A program made the translations under genes and the position numbers. A stretch of DNA of 64,000 bases, taken from assembly GCA_002943765.1 (NCBI GenBank), contig PQWQ01000004.1, forward strand, positions 558,001-622,000. Direction: 5' to 3'. Each line of letters opens with the position of its first letter. The stretch's first letter is position 1. Below, piece after piece: positions 41,164-53,452 of the stretch. The stretch is from Psoroptes ovis (lineage: Eukaryota; Arthropoda; Arachnida; Sarcoptiformes; Psoroptidae). Under the pieces are notes generated by a model that made no database searches, had not been told where the DNA came from, and saw only the letters and a program-made list of their open reading frames with translations.

Positions 41164-42296
41164 CCTTTATTTACATTTGATTTGATATAAGGCTATTTAT
41201 ATTTATTATTCATTATTGATATTGAATGATTTCATTTTCTTAATCCATTCATCTTATGCTTGTTTTATTTGTCAATTTCAATCCATTTTTCTTTTTTTGT
41301 ATTTATTTTAATTTCCATTGAATTTTGAATTTTGAATCTTTTTTTTTTTGTTGGAATCAAAGACACAAAAAAAATTTATGAGATTTTTGCATTATTTTTG
41401 AATTTAATTTACCTTCAAATTGATTTGAAACAAACAAAAAGAAAAAAAGTTGAGAGAAAATTGATTTCACATACTTTGAATAACTGTACTCGTTCGAAAT
41501 TTGAATAATTTGAAAAATTGTGGTCGCGATTATCTCTGATTTTTGATTCAATATTGTTCTTTGAAACAATTTTTTTTCCAAATAAATTTGACGGAAATTA
41601 TTTATTAATTAATTTTCAAGTTTTTTTTGAATGTTTTGAATTGTTTTTTTTTCGGCTAATTTTCAAACTATGAAATTGTAATTCAATTTGATAAAATTTG
41701 ACTTTTTTTTCATGCTTTTCCATATGTCTTCATAGTCAAATTCAAATGTTTTATTTGTTTTCTTCAAAAATGAAAAAATTTCTTTTTTTTCTGGCGATTC
41801 GTGTGCTATCTTTTGATTGAGAATCAAATTGAATTGATTTTTTCAATAAATAACAATTTTTTGAATAACACACCAAGCATCATCTTCTGGTCAAGATTAC
41901 AAATGTAAATCTCATAAACCGGTTTTTTTGATTTGAATTTTCTCTTCGAAAAATTTTGATTAACATGAAATTCCAATCTATCATATTGTTTTCTATCATA
42001 CAAAAGGATTTTCCATCATTAAAATTCAATTCTTCATTCCTCAGTCAGTCATATATTTCATACCAAACGCCCATATACTTTAATTAATTATTTTTGTTTA
42101 GGTATTTGGTTTATTAATGTTTAAAATAATCATCGAATACAACAACAACAACAACTAGCGGTAATGTACCATTGATAATCGCCAGTGATATTAATGTTTT
42201 TGATGGAAAATCAAAAACCAATTTTTAATTTTCATTCATTCTTTATTATAAAAAATTCGGAAATCTATTTTGAATATTTTGAATTATTTTCAAAAG

Positions 42297-42380
42297 TATT
42301 GTGTTGTCCGATAAGTTCTTGTCGATTTTCTTATGATTTCCTACGATAAAATCGGCAAAAACTTTTCGGACAATCCATTA
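42297..42380. mobile_element. mariner-like MITE, copy 11
   Basis: Left end TA TTGTGTTGTCCGATAAG, right end CTTTTCGGACAATCCAT. The loop has CCTACGATAAAATCGGC. Confidence 0.8.
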
Positions 42381-42751
42381 TTTCAAAGTTTTTTATTTTG
42401 GATTTTACTGCTTTAAAATTGAATTTAAATGAAAATATTATAAAAATTTAATGTTGAATTTTGTTTCAATTTCAATATTATTTTCGGAAATGATAGTAAT
42501 GAAAAGTGAGAGTATATATACTCAATTGAACATGTATATGAATGGATAATAATAAAAAAAAATTCAATTTCAAAAAATTATCAAAAATATAATATTAGTA
42601 ATAATAATAATAATAATAGTGATAGTAATAAATTGTTTTAAAACAGAGACCAGCTGTTACCAGTGAAAAAATTTCATTTCATTTCATTCGATTTTGATTC
42701 CATTTTATTTCACAATTTATTCTGAAAGAAAATGATGAAGAAAAACATATA

Positions 42752-42836
42752 TATTAGGTTGTCCGGAAAGTTCTTGCCGTTTTCTTAATTTGTTTTTCAT
42801 TGGAAAAACGGCAAGAACTTTCCGGACAACCTAATA
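42752..42836. mobile_element. mariner-like MITE, copy 12 (most perfect hairpin)
   Basis: Left arm TTAGGTTGTCCGGAAAG then TTCTTGCCGTTTT. The right arm ends CTTTCCGGACAACCTAA and is flanked by TA on both sides. The arms pair over about 30 bp with almost no mismatch, suggesting the youngest or best-maintained copy. It lies only about 370 bp from copy 11. Confidence 0.92.
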
Positions 42837-44968
42837 TATATAAAAATATTCTCGGGTCAAAAATATTCAATTTTCTTTTTCAATTCAATTCAATTCAATT
42901 TGAAATTAATGTCTAAATTCTTTTCTTTGGCTTTTATTATTTTTTTCTTCTTCACACAGTTACCCAAACAATTCTGGGTTATAAGAATTTTTATTTTTAT
43001 TTTTTTATTTTCTTCGACTATTCGTCTTGCTTCTTAAATGTACATTCTTAAGTCTGTATTTTTATTATTTTTTTATTTTATTTTTTTCATTCCCGATTTA
43101 ATCTAAATATATATTTTTGGATATTTTTTTTCTGTTTCCATCACACACACACACATACATACATATATAAATTTGCTATAATTGCAGTTGCTATAATTTC
43201 TTTTCATTGATTTCAAGTGATTTTCCTTTCGATTACGAAAAGTGTTCACTTGAAAAAGGAAATCAAAATAAAACATTACTTCAATTCGTTCAAATGTTTG
43301 AATTCAATTCTCATTTTTGGTTTCAATTTGACTGAGATTGAAATTCTAACAATTTTTTCTCTTTTTGTAACAAAATACGAAAATTGAATAATTGAAATCA
43401 AGAAATAGATACAATCAAATGAATTGAATTTTATTTGAAATCAAAATGAAATATCAGAAGTATTTATATATTTACTTTAATTTCAACGATATTTTCTTGA
43501 CAATTTTTTTTTTTTTGATTTCGTAAACAAAATTGGTGAACACATCTAAAAGAAATCTAAATCAGTTTTCAAATTTAAACATGAAGGGGAGAAAAGTTGT
43601 TCAACAAAGAAAAAATGAAATAAATCTTTAAGAATTGTTTCGGGTTGAAACAAACAAATAAACAAACAAAAAATATGTGTTCTGTTTAAATATAAGGTCA
43701 TGATGATGATGATAAATATGTAATCATTCAGTAGTCATGAGATAATAATAATAATAATAAACTTGAAAATGTTTCACACAAAAAAACGGCAGACACAATG
43801 TTTTCGTATATATATTTTGTCCATGTGTATGTTTGTTTCTAAGAGTGTTTGTGCTTTATTTTTTTTTGAAAAAACTTGATTCATTTTTCGACTATTTTTC
43901 CACTTTTTCAATTTCGAAACAGCAGCAACAGCAACAACAACAACAACAACGTTTGAACATACAACATTCAAATACAAACTAAGCAAAATGATAATAATAA
44001 TAATAATAACATCAGTAAATAGAATGATAATCTAAATTTTTTTTTTCGAAATATTTCATTTCGTGTTTATTTTATTTTATTTTATTTTGTTTATTTACTT
44101 TAATTCTATTTCTATTCCTTTATTCAATATTCTTCATCGTTTCATATAAGTCCATCATCAAGTTTATTAATAATAAATAATCAATTATTATTTTGGTATT
44201 TTCAATGAAGATTATACGCCGAAAAATAAAAGCTTCTGTGTACACATCGATTTGTGTGATACATTTATATGATATGATATGATGATGATTATTATTATTT
44301 ATCCCCAAGTAAATTGAATTGAATGACGACAATATGATGAACAAATGAAAAAAAAAATGAAATGAAATGAAATGACCAACATGAAAACAAAACAAACATG
44401 AAAAAAATATATACGGTAAGAACCCGAACAAAATATAAAATAATATAAAATTGAATTGAATAAATAAATAAATGAATAAATAATATTAATAATAATAATC
44501 ATATGAAAGTAATAGTCTTAGATATAAAACATTTATCATTTTAAGAAAACTGAAAATAAAAATAATCAAGAAAATACTGTGGAAATTATTTTGGTCAATG
44601 ATCGAAATGATTTTTCGATTCTTTGTTTTTGTTTCATTGCATTTATTTCACGTAATCATTAATATTATTGTTATTATTAATAATATGATCGAAAATCATT
44701 TATTTTATTTGTTTGTTTTTTTTTACACTCAATTATCAATATTCAATAATTGTTACAATTTTTCTAATGATTAAATATTTATATAAATTAAATTCAATCA
44801 CAGTCGAATCATCATTTATCGTTGTTTTGTCATTATATCATTATTGTTAATGATATTGTTTATTTAGATCATTAATTTTATTTATTTATTAATATTATTT
44901 TTTCTTTTACTTTCATGGAATCGATCCCCCACAGTATACGATTCCGGAATTATAAATCAAATAAAAAC

Positions 44969-44970
<2 letters not shown>

Positions 44971-45002
<32 letters not shown>
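44971..45002. repeat. (TG)16 microsatellite
   Basis: Sixteen TG units, the longest pure dinucleotide run I found. Confidence 0.95.
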
Positions 45003-45004
<2 letters not shown>

Positions 45005-45555
45005 TTTTTAAATTGATTTGAAACAAATAATAATGAAATAATAAAATCATTATTTCCAATCATCAATGATTTATCATCAAATGATTCTTCAAATTTCAGT
45101 GCATTCATTTGAACTGTCTTTCATTCATTATTTTAATTTAAATTTTCATTATTTGATTTTTCCTCATTCTCTACCAATTTTCACATCATTATTCTGTGTG
45201 TATGTTTTGTATGTTATACGAATGCTTTCACATTTGACTTTGCTTTTGCTTTTGTTCATCTCATTCGATTCATTTCAATTTGTTCATTTATTGATTTTTG
45301 TGATTGATCGTTCAATGAAATGAATGAAATGAACGAATGTATCAATTCGATAAGGGTCTATTATTGTTCAAGTGTAGCGATGAAAAAAAACAAATTAATT
45401 GTCTTGTAACATCGTTGCCATTCATTGAATGAAGCACATATCAACCATTTGACCATTCAATTCCTTCTTTTGTTTTTCTTCTATTTGGTTCCATGTTATT
45501 GAAAAACAATTCATGCTTTCATATATTGAATCTCATTGAATGTATTTGACATGAA

Positions 45556-45575
45556 TTTTTTTTTTTTTTTTTTTT
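45556..45575. repeat. T20 homopolymer
   Basis: Twenty T in a row. Length is uncertain because such tracts are prone to sequencing error. Confidence 0.8.
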
Positions 45576-45820
45576 GTTCTCATATCATTTTTGCTTGTTC
45601 AAATCAAATTCAATTTGAACCATCAAACAATTGTTTCTTTGTCTATTTTTGTTTCAAATAAAAATTTCATTCAAGAATATTCTTTGATTTTCAATAGTAT
45701 TTTCGATCAATTTTAATTCCTCATTTCTTTTTTGAATGAATGAATCAATGAAAAGAATCAATCCTGTCAATGAATTTACTCGATATTTTCAGTGTTTTGT
45801 GTCGATTTATATTTTTCAAA

Positions 45821-45904
45821 TATTACCTTGTCTTATAAGTTTTTGTCGGTTATATCGTAGAAAATCATTGGAAATTAGGAAAGAACTTATGGGACAACCT
45901 AATA
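45821..45904. mobile_element. mariner-like MITE, copy 13
   Basis: Left end TA TTACCTTGTCTTATAAG, right end CTTATGGGACAACCTAA TA. The left end has decayed more than the right. Confidence 0.8.
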
Positions 45905-46467
45905 TATTTATCATTAGTATTTGTATATTTTTTTCTTCAATAATTCATGTTTTAAATATTAAATATTTCAAATGTTTATCATTTATTTGTTTATTCCAAT
46001 GTATTTTTTTTATTTCTGAATACATTAATTTATTCATCAATTTTGATAGAAAATAATGATAGAATTATCATTTTTATTTTTCATTTGAACGTCGTTGTTT
46101 TTTTTGGAATGATGTTTCATACATTTTCATTTATTTATTTATTCATTTACCTATTAACTTGAATTCTGTTATCCTCTGTTTTGATCGCATTGTTTTCTGA
46201 ACAGAAATGTGAAATAACTATATGATCAATTCAATCGTTTCAGGCAAAATTGTTTTGTTTTTATTATCATTATCATTATTATTATGATTATTTTTTATTG
46301 TTATTATTATTATTATTATTATCATTGCCAATATCACCAATATTATTGATCTTATTCTGTGTTTGTTTCTCCCATTCATTCAATCATTCATTCATTTTTA
46401 TTCTTTATTCTTTATGATTATTATTATTATAACGATAAAAATTTTCAAAAATCAACCAAGGCTCTCG

Positions 46468-46489
46468 CTCTCTCTCTCTCTCTCTCTCT
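46468..46489. repeat. (CT)11 microsatellite
   Basis: Eleven CT units. Confidence 0.9.
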
Positions 46490-47457
46490 GTGTTGTTTTT
46501 CTTCATCATCAAACATTCAAACTTTTCATCTGAAAAAGCATTAATAGATTTGAAAACCCTTGGGATATTATCATCAAATAATCATAATAATAATGATAAT
46601 GGCAATAATAATAAAAATTTATGATTTGTAATATTTTTATATTTCTTTTTCTTTCTTTGAAATCATATTTGCTTCAATTCATATTGAATTCAATAAAATT
46701 AATGTATCTTACAAAAGGTTAAGAATTTTGAACTGAAAATTTTTTTTTTTAAATATTGAAAATATCCAAAAAAAAGAATAAATTGTCATGATTTCAAAAT
46801 GTGTACGTGAAAATAATAATAGATTAATATTATGTCTGTATATTTCAATGAAAATTGATATGAGAAATTTCATTTTTCTTTTATGTAATTTTAAAATTGT
46901 AATTTCATATTATCATTGTTCAATTTACAATTGTCATACAGTTTTCAAAATTTTCCAAATAATCGAAATTCTTATCATTTGTGGATAAATTTTCTTTGAA
47001 TCATGAGAAATTTGGAATTATTTGAAATTTATTCAAATCAAATAAAGAAAAATCCTCTTCATAGCAAAACATGGAAATGATATTTCAATAGAAATGGTGA
47101 AATAATTCTTTTGAATAAATGTTTTTGTTTCAAGAGAATCAAAAATCGTTTTGGCCTGTTTTTGATTTTTAAAGAATAAGAAAAATTCAAGAATTTCCAT
47201 GACAAAAAATCAAGTCAAAAATTCAAAGAAATTTCATTCGAAATCAATTGCAAATGTGTACAAAGATTTAATGTAAAATAACGAAATGAAAATCAAAATA
47301 AAATGAAATGAACATCAATGCCCATCACGTCGACTTGAATCATTCAAATATCATTCATTCACATTATTCAATTTCATTTACCAATATTGCCATTGATTTG
47401 TTTGAAAAAAAATGAAACTGAAAAAAATAAATAAATATGAAATGAATAGAAATGATC

Positions 47458-47688
47458 TAAATTCATTTGATTCATTTGACTTGATTTGATTCAATATTCA
47501 CAACATTCTTTAAAAGTGTATCTTATTCATAAATATTTCACGTATCAATGTTAATAATATTCATTAATATTCGATACACTTTTAAAGAATGTTGTGAATA
47601 TTGAATCAAATCAAGTCAAATGAATCAAATGAATTTATGAATATTAATGAATATTATTAACATTGATACGTGAAATATTTATGAATAA
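47458..47688. repeat. Interleaved inverted repeats A-B-A'-B'
   Basis: Segment A (47458-47522, 65 bp) is exactly reverse-complemented by A' (47573-47637). Segment B (47523-47572, 50 bp) lies inside the A-A' loop and is exactly reverse-complemented by B' (47639-47688), which lies outside it. The order A, B, A', B' is therefore crossed rather than nested. One base separates A' and B'. No gene overlaps. See the findings for possible origins. Confidence 0.92.
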
Positions 47689-47790
47689 TGAAGAGAGATG
47701 AAACGAGATTTGAAAAATTTCATTTCATAATTTGTTCATTATCATATTTGTTTTGCGCATTTTAAAAAAGTGGCTGAAAAATAAAAGTTA

Positions 47791-47820
47791 TGTGTATATG
47801 ATGGGCATCATATACACATG
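47791..47820. repeat. Perfect 14-bp hairpin, 2-nt loop
   Basis: ATGTGTATATGATG, then GG, then CATCATATACACAT, about 100 bp after the interleaved repeats. Confidence 0.8.
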
Positions 47821-47874
47821 TGTGTAAACACACACAAAATGAATTGATATATATGTATCATTAATGTTTTGCAT

Positions 47875-47904
47875 TGAATGAATGAATGAATGAATGAATG
47901 AATG
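47875..47904. repeat. (TGAA)n microsatellite
   Basis: About seven TGAA units. Confidence 0.9.
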
Positions 47905-49629
47905 TGCAAATCGTTCTGTTTTCAAAACATTTTTATTTTTTGATTTCAATTTCATTATTACTATTATTACAAGTCAAATGTGCGCAAATACAGAATTATA
48001 AAAAAAAATGAAAATAAAATGAAATGAAATATAAAAAGAAGAACATGTAAAAAGTGAAATAAAAATCAAATCAACAAAATCAAATTGATTGAATCTTTGA
48101 AATGAAATGAAATGAAATGAAAGAATGAAATAATAATAACATTTGAAAACATTTCATTAGAATCAATTCAATGTTCATTCATTGATTCATTCATTAATTC
48201 ATTGATTGCCAATGCTTAATTTTGAACAGTTTTTTTTCATCATTGATTTTCATCCAAAAAATAAATAATTGCAAGTCAAAAATGATAAATTAATTAGTGA
48301 AATTACTGATTTTCATTGAAATTCAACGAGAATAATTACAAAATCAACACTTTTATTTCTCGAAAAATGAATTTGTTTACTTTTTAAAATTATTATTCTC
48401 GATTCTTCTCAATATATGATTCTTGTTGAATATTCAAATATTATTGAAAAAATTCATTGAAACTATTTTCTTGATCAAATGAATGAAAACAACAACAAAC
48501 TAATATTTTCACATATTCACATCTTTCTCTGTGTTTTTCTCTGTTGTTTTCTCTGGTGCATAATCAATCATTGAAAATTTTGATTTGAAACTTGAAAGTT
48601 TTTTTCTCCATGTAGAAATAAAAGCAAAATTCTGGTAAGTAAAAATACATTAAGTTTTGTGTATGGCAGAATAAATATACTGCCTGAAAATAAATGTCTG
48701 TGAAATCTTTATTCTTTTTCTTAAATATTCTTACTTACAGCTAATCAATCAATCAAGATTTTATTTTATTTTATTTTATTTCATTTTACGCATTTCATTC
48801 ATAATTCAAAATAAACTTTTTATTTTTTGAAATCTGTTCCGGATTTGCTTCATATGAAAAAATAAAAGAAAATATTGAAAAGTTTTCTTATTTTGAATAA
48901 TTTACTCATATTTCTCTTCATCATCATCATTTGCCTGGTTGAATTAATTCGGCAATTTATTTACCACTCATTGCCATCATCATTGAAGAAATGAAAAATT
49001 TCAAATGAATCAAATAAATATTCAGAATTTATAATGTTACTGGTGAAAGTAATTGTAAGAATTTCTAATTTCAAATAAATGTTTCAAAATTATTTGAATT
49101 AATTTTTTAATTTCAATTTCAAATATTCATTTAAATCATTTGAATTTTAAAATTGAATTTGAAAAAATAGTCAGACATTTTTGAACTTGAATTTTTTACA
49201 TTTCATTTCATTTTATTTAAATTGTTATTAAAATTTAAAATAAATTGAAAAATTTTCAATTTAAATTTCAATTTTTTTCCAATTGAACTTGTATAAATTC
49301 AATCATTATTACTGTTATTTTCATTATTATCATTATAATAATGATTATTTTAAAAACGTTTTCTTAAAACGTTTTCTTTGATATATTTTTTCCTTTAATT
49401 TTATTTCTTATTTCGATTCTTCAACATCAAGAAAGAATGATTGAAAAATGTATTCCAATACAAGAATGATTGCTTGAAAATTCTTGAAAATGAATAGAAT
49501 TTCATTATTATGATGATTATGATGATTATAATCATTATCATTATCATCGTTGTCGATGATGATGATGATGGTACTATGGTTTTATCTTTAAATAAATTTT
49601 ATATCATTTAATATAATTTCCAAGATGCT

Positions 49630-49669
<40 letters not shown>
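49630..49669. repeat. Compound (TG)n(TA)n microsatellite
   Basis: TG units run directly into TA units. Confidence 0.95.
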
Positions 49670-49671
<2 letters not shown>

Positions 49672-49962
49672 AAAGTCTAATTCCATTTTTGAAAAAAGCT
49701 AAACGAAATAGATGAGTATTGCAAGAATTTATAAATTTATTCTCCGGAAAACATTTTTCAATTTTAAGATTTTATTATCGTCGTTTATTATTATTATTAT
49801 TATGATCATCAGTTTTTTTTATTAAAAATTTTGAGATTTTGAATCTCATTCCGAAATTTCTTTTAGAATAGAAAATGGAAAGAATTTCCAATATATAATT
49901 TGTTTTTTTTCTTTGATTATTTTTCATTCAAATATCTTTAGGATAAATAATGATAATAATAA

Positions 49963-50046
49963 TATTAGATTGTCCAAAAAGTTCTTGCCGATTTTCTCAT
50001 TATTCTCTACGATGTAATCGGCAAAAACTTCCCGGACAATCTAATA
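49963..50046. mobile_element. mariner-like MITE, copy 14
   Basis: Left end TA TTAGATTGTCCAAAAAG, right end CTTCCCGGACAATCTAA TA. The outer ends share a paired change (AGATTG and CAATCT). Confidence 0.85.
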
Positions 50047-51536
50047 ATAATAGTGAAAATAAATGGAAAAATTATAATTGAATCCTATTCCTTTCTTTTG
50101 ATATGTTATTATTAGGCTAAATGAATATACTTTGCTTGAATGAATCTTTTTATCTCTTTTTTTTCATTTTTTGAATTCAAAAAAATTCTCCTTTTATTAT
50201 TAATTGCCATAGAAAAAAGCGCGTATATATTCTTCGATAGTATTCATTTATTATTGAATTCATGCATTTGTTTCAATGTGCACATTCAATATTATTGTTT
50301 AAATACTGGCAAAAAATAAAATAAAATAATGATAATACAATTCAATGATGTAAAAACTATTTCAAAATCTTTGTAAATCTCCTGTTTTTTTTTCATTTTC
50401 ATTTTCATTAATTATTATTCATTTTACTATTCAAATCTATCCATATTGAATAAATGAATAAATGTATTCATGTATGTAATTACAAATAATAATAATAATG
50501 ATAATAATTTCATTAAAATACATATGAAAATATAAAATAAATCCATTCATTTATAATGTTACATTTTTAACGTGATAAAAATGATTAAAAAAATAATAAA
50601 ATAAAATAAAATGAACAATAATAATGACAATAATAATCATAATAATAATAATGATTTGATAATTGATAAAATCAATGAAATTTTTTCATTATTTTTGTTT
50701 TTCACACACGCATAACTTTGCTACGAATTTCGTTTGAATGTATAATGAATTCAATGTATGAATAAATGAATCTAAATAATATTCAAATCGATTTAGAAAA
50801 CAATTCAAATATTAAATGATGCTCGAAAAATTTTCCCAAAATTGTCAAATTCAAAATTCTTTCCACATTCCAATAATCAATATGCAATGTTTTTGCAAAG
50901 ATATTCCTTAGGGTTATTACAAATGTCACCAAAGGTCATTTTCAATTCGATTCAATTTTTCATATAAATTTGATAATAACAATAATAATAATCATAATAA
51001 TAGGTGTGTGTGTGTGTATGTGTGTGTATAGTGGCTCCATTGATTCATTCATGAATTCAAATAATTTCATTTTATTCGTTTTGACTGACAAAAAAATATG
51101 AATTAAATGAAATGAAATAACCATTTACAAAGGTTTGGCATCGGGCAAATCTTTATTATTATTTTCATATTTTTTTCGCAAAATCTAAGAAAATCTAAGA
51201 AATTTTCTATGATTTTCTCCATTATTTTATAAGAATTCTCTTTATTAAGATTTTTCAATTGGTTTCTTTATTTTTTTTCTGTCAATTCGCTTTCAAAATT
51301 TATTTCTTTTCAATTCAATTCAATTCAATAAACATTTTTTCATTCATTCAGTACTTTAGGCACATACACATTGAGTGAATGGAATGAATGAATGAAACCG
51401 GTATTTTTTCATCTTCATTTCTTCATTTATTTCATTTCATTTCATTTCTTGCTTTTAGGGTGATGTTCACATTATTTTTTCTCTTTGAAATTTCGCCCAT
51501 TATTCAAAACACCAGCAAAAAAAAGAACAAAATATA

Positions 51537-51620
51537 TAATGAGTTGTCCGGAAAGTTTTTGCCGATTTATAAATTGAAAATGATGTGAAAATCGACAAAA
51601 ACTTTTCGGACAATCTAATA
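51537..51620. mobile_element. mariner-like MITE, copy 15
   Basis: Left end TA ATGAGTTGTCCGGAAAG, right end CTTTTCGGACAATCTAA TA. Confidence 0.8.
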
Positions 51621-52792
51621 TATTTTCAAAATTGCATTCAAAATAATCAAAAAATGGATAATGGATATACAAATGTAACCAACCAACCAACAAGAGAAGA
51701 GGAGAAAGAAAAAATAAATGTTTTTGACATTAAAATGAGAATGAAATAATAATAATAATAATAATCATTCAAATAATGTTCATGTGTGTGTGTGTGTTCC
51801 CTTATGTACATTTGTTGTTCATTCGTTCATCGGTTTTTTCGTTAACCACAAAAAAAATATTGAGGAAAATTTTCAATTTTAATACATTTTCAATGTGTAC
51901 AACATACAACATTTTCATTTACATTCAATCATCCAGTTTGTTTGTTTGTTTGTTAGTCATTTTGTTTGGCCGGGCTTGTTTATTGTCAAAAAAATAAAAA
52001 AATAATAATAATAATAATAATAATAACACGACGACAACGACAACGACAACTTACCTAGCAACATTTCATTTTTGTGCTTGATTTAATGTCAACACACACA
52101 CACACAAATATTTCATTATTATTCAATGTTTTTTTAGAGTAAATTTTCTTCTAGTATATTCATATTCATTTGATTATTATATTTTGTCTTGTTTCATTCA
52201 TTTATTTCATGTTATTCTAATACATTTCATTATTATTAATATATTCTCATCATCATCATCATCATTATTCATTAAAAAAAATCATTTCTTTGAAAATTTC
52301 ACCAAAAATCATTGAATAACAATGAATGATTATGAGTAAAAGTTATCATCCACACTTGAAATATCAATCAACCGACCAGCCAAAATGCTAGCAAAAATTC
52401 AAAGAAAACAAAAACTAACCAACCAAACAGCTAGGGGATAATAATGCTAAAGGAAAGCAGCTCGAAAACGACCCTTATAAAATTTATAAAAAGGTAGATG
52501 ATGAATATGAAAACCTGAATCAGCACTCACATGCACACACACACACACCAATACAATCATTTATTTGTTGAGTATTAATGCATGCAACAACAGCAACAAA
52601 CAAACAGCATTTATACCATACAAACAATTGCAAAGGTGGTGGTGGTGGTAAGGTAAGATATTGTAGAAAATAATATTTGAAAAACGAAAAAAAAAACGAA
52701 ATAGTCGACATCACCAAACCCTGACAACCAATCGACCACCATTTGAATCATCATCAATATATTTATCAATCGTTTGAAATTTGAAAATCATA

Positions 52793-52818
52793 ATCATCAT
52801 CATCATCATCATCATCAT
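52793..52818. repeat. (ATC)n microsatellite
   Basis: About eight ATC units, about 640 bp upstream of the gene at 53453. Confidence 0.9.
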
Positions 52819-53452
52819 TGAATAATTCAAACCGAAAATTCAAATTTTTCATTCAACGTTCAAATATAATTGAATTGCACAGTGTTGTATTATAATATAA
52901 ATAAATTCATTTTTATATATATATATATATATGAATATTTAGTCATTCATATACAAATATTAAATGAAAATACAACGATATTCAAAAGCATTCCAACCAA
53001 AATAATATCTGTTGCATATTGTTTGAAACATTTTTAAATATAGAAAGAGAAAATATTTATTTATATGAACCACACACACTGTTGATTATTTATTTATTTA
53101 TTTATTTGTTTTTTTTTTAATTTTTAAAATTATTTTTTTATCCAAATTCAGCCAATTACAATTTCATCGATTTGATCAATCATAATGATTCGACATAAAA
53201 ATTTTGTTTATTTGTTTCGATTGATTGAATAATTTTTCAATTTGAATTTTATTCATTTCATTTTTTTCCTTACAAATTTTGATTCCGTATATGTGCTTTG
53301 ATTTGTTGAGTGTGTATGTGTTTGTATTTGTGTATTTGATAATGTAATTTGATTCGTAATTAATCTAATATTTTTTCTTTGAATTTTTTTTCTAATCCAC
53401 AGATTCATAGAGCTATAGAAGAATGATTTGTTTTGCATCAAATTTCAATTGA

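Larger units (their letters stand above)
34834..53452. other. Long gene-poor stretch between divergent genes
   Basis: I see no convincing exon in about 18.6 kb. It separates the minus-strand gene starting at 34833 from the plus-strand gene at 53453, so promoters for both should lie within it, but I cannot point to a clear core promoter. Contents: MITE copies 10 to 15, microsatellites, a T20 tract, hairpins at 38235 and 47791, and the interleaved inverted repeats at 47458-47688. Confidence 0.6.
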
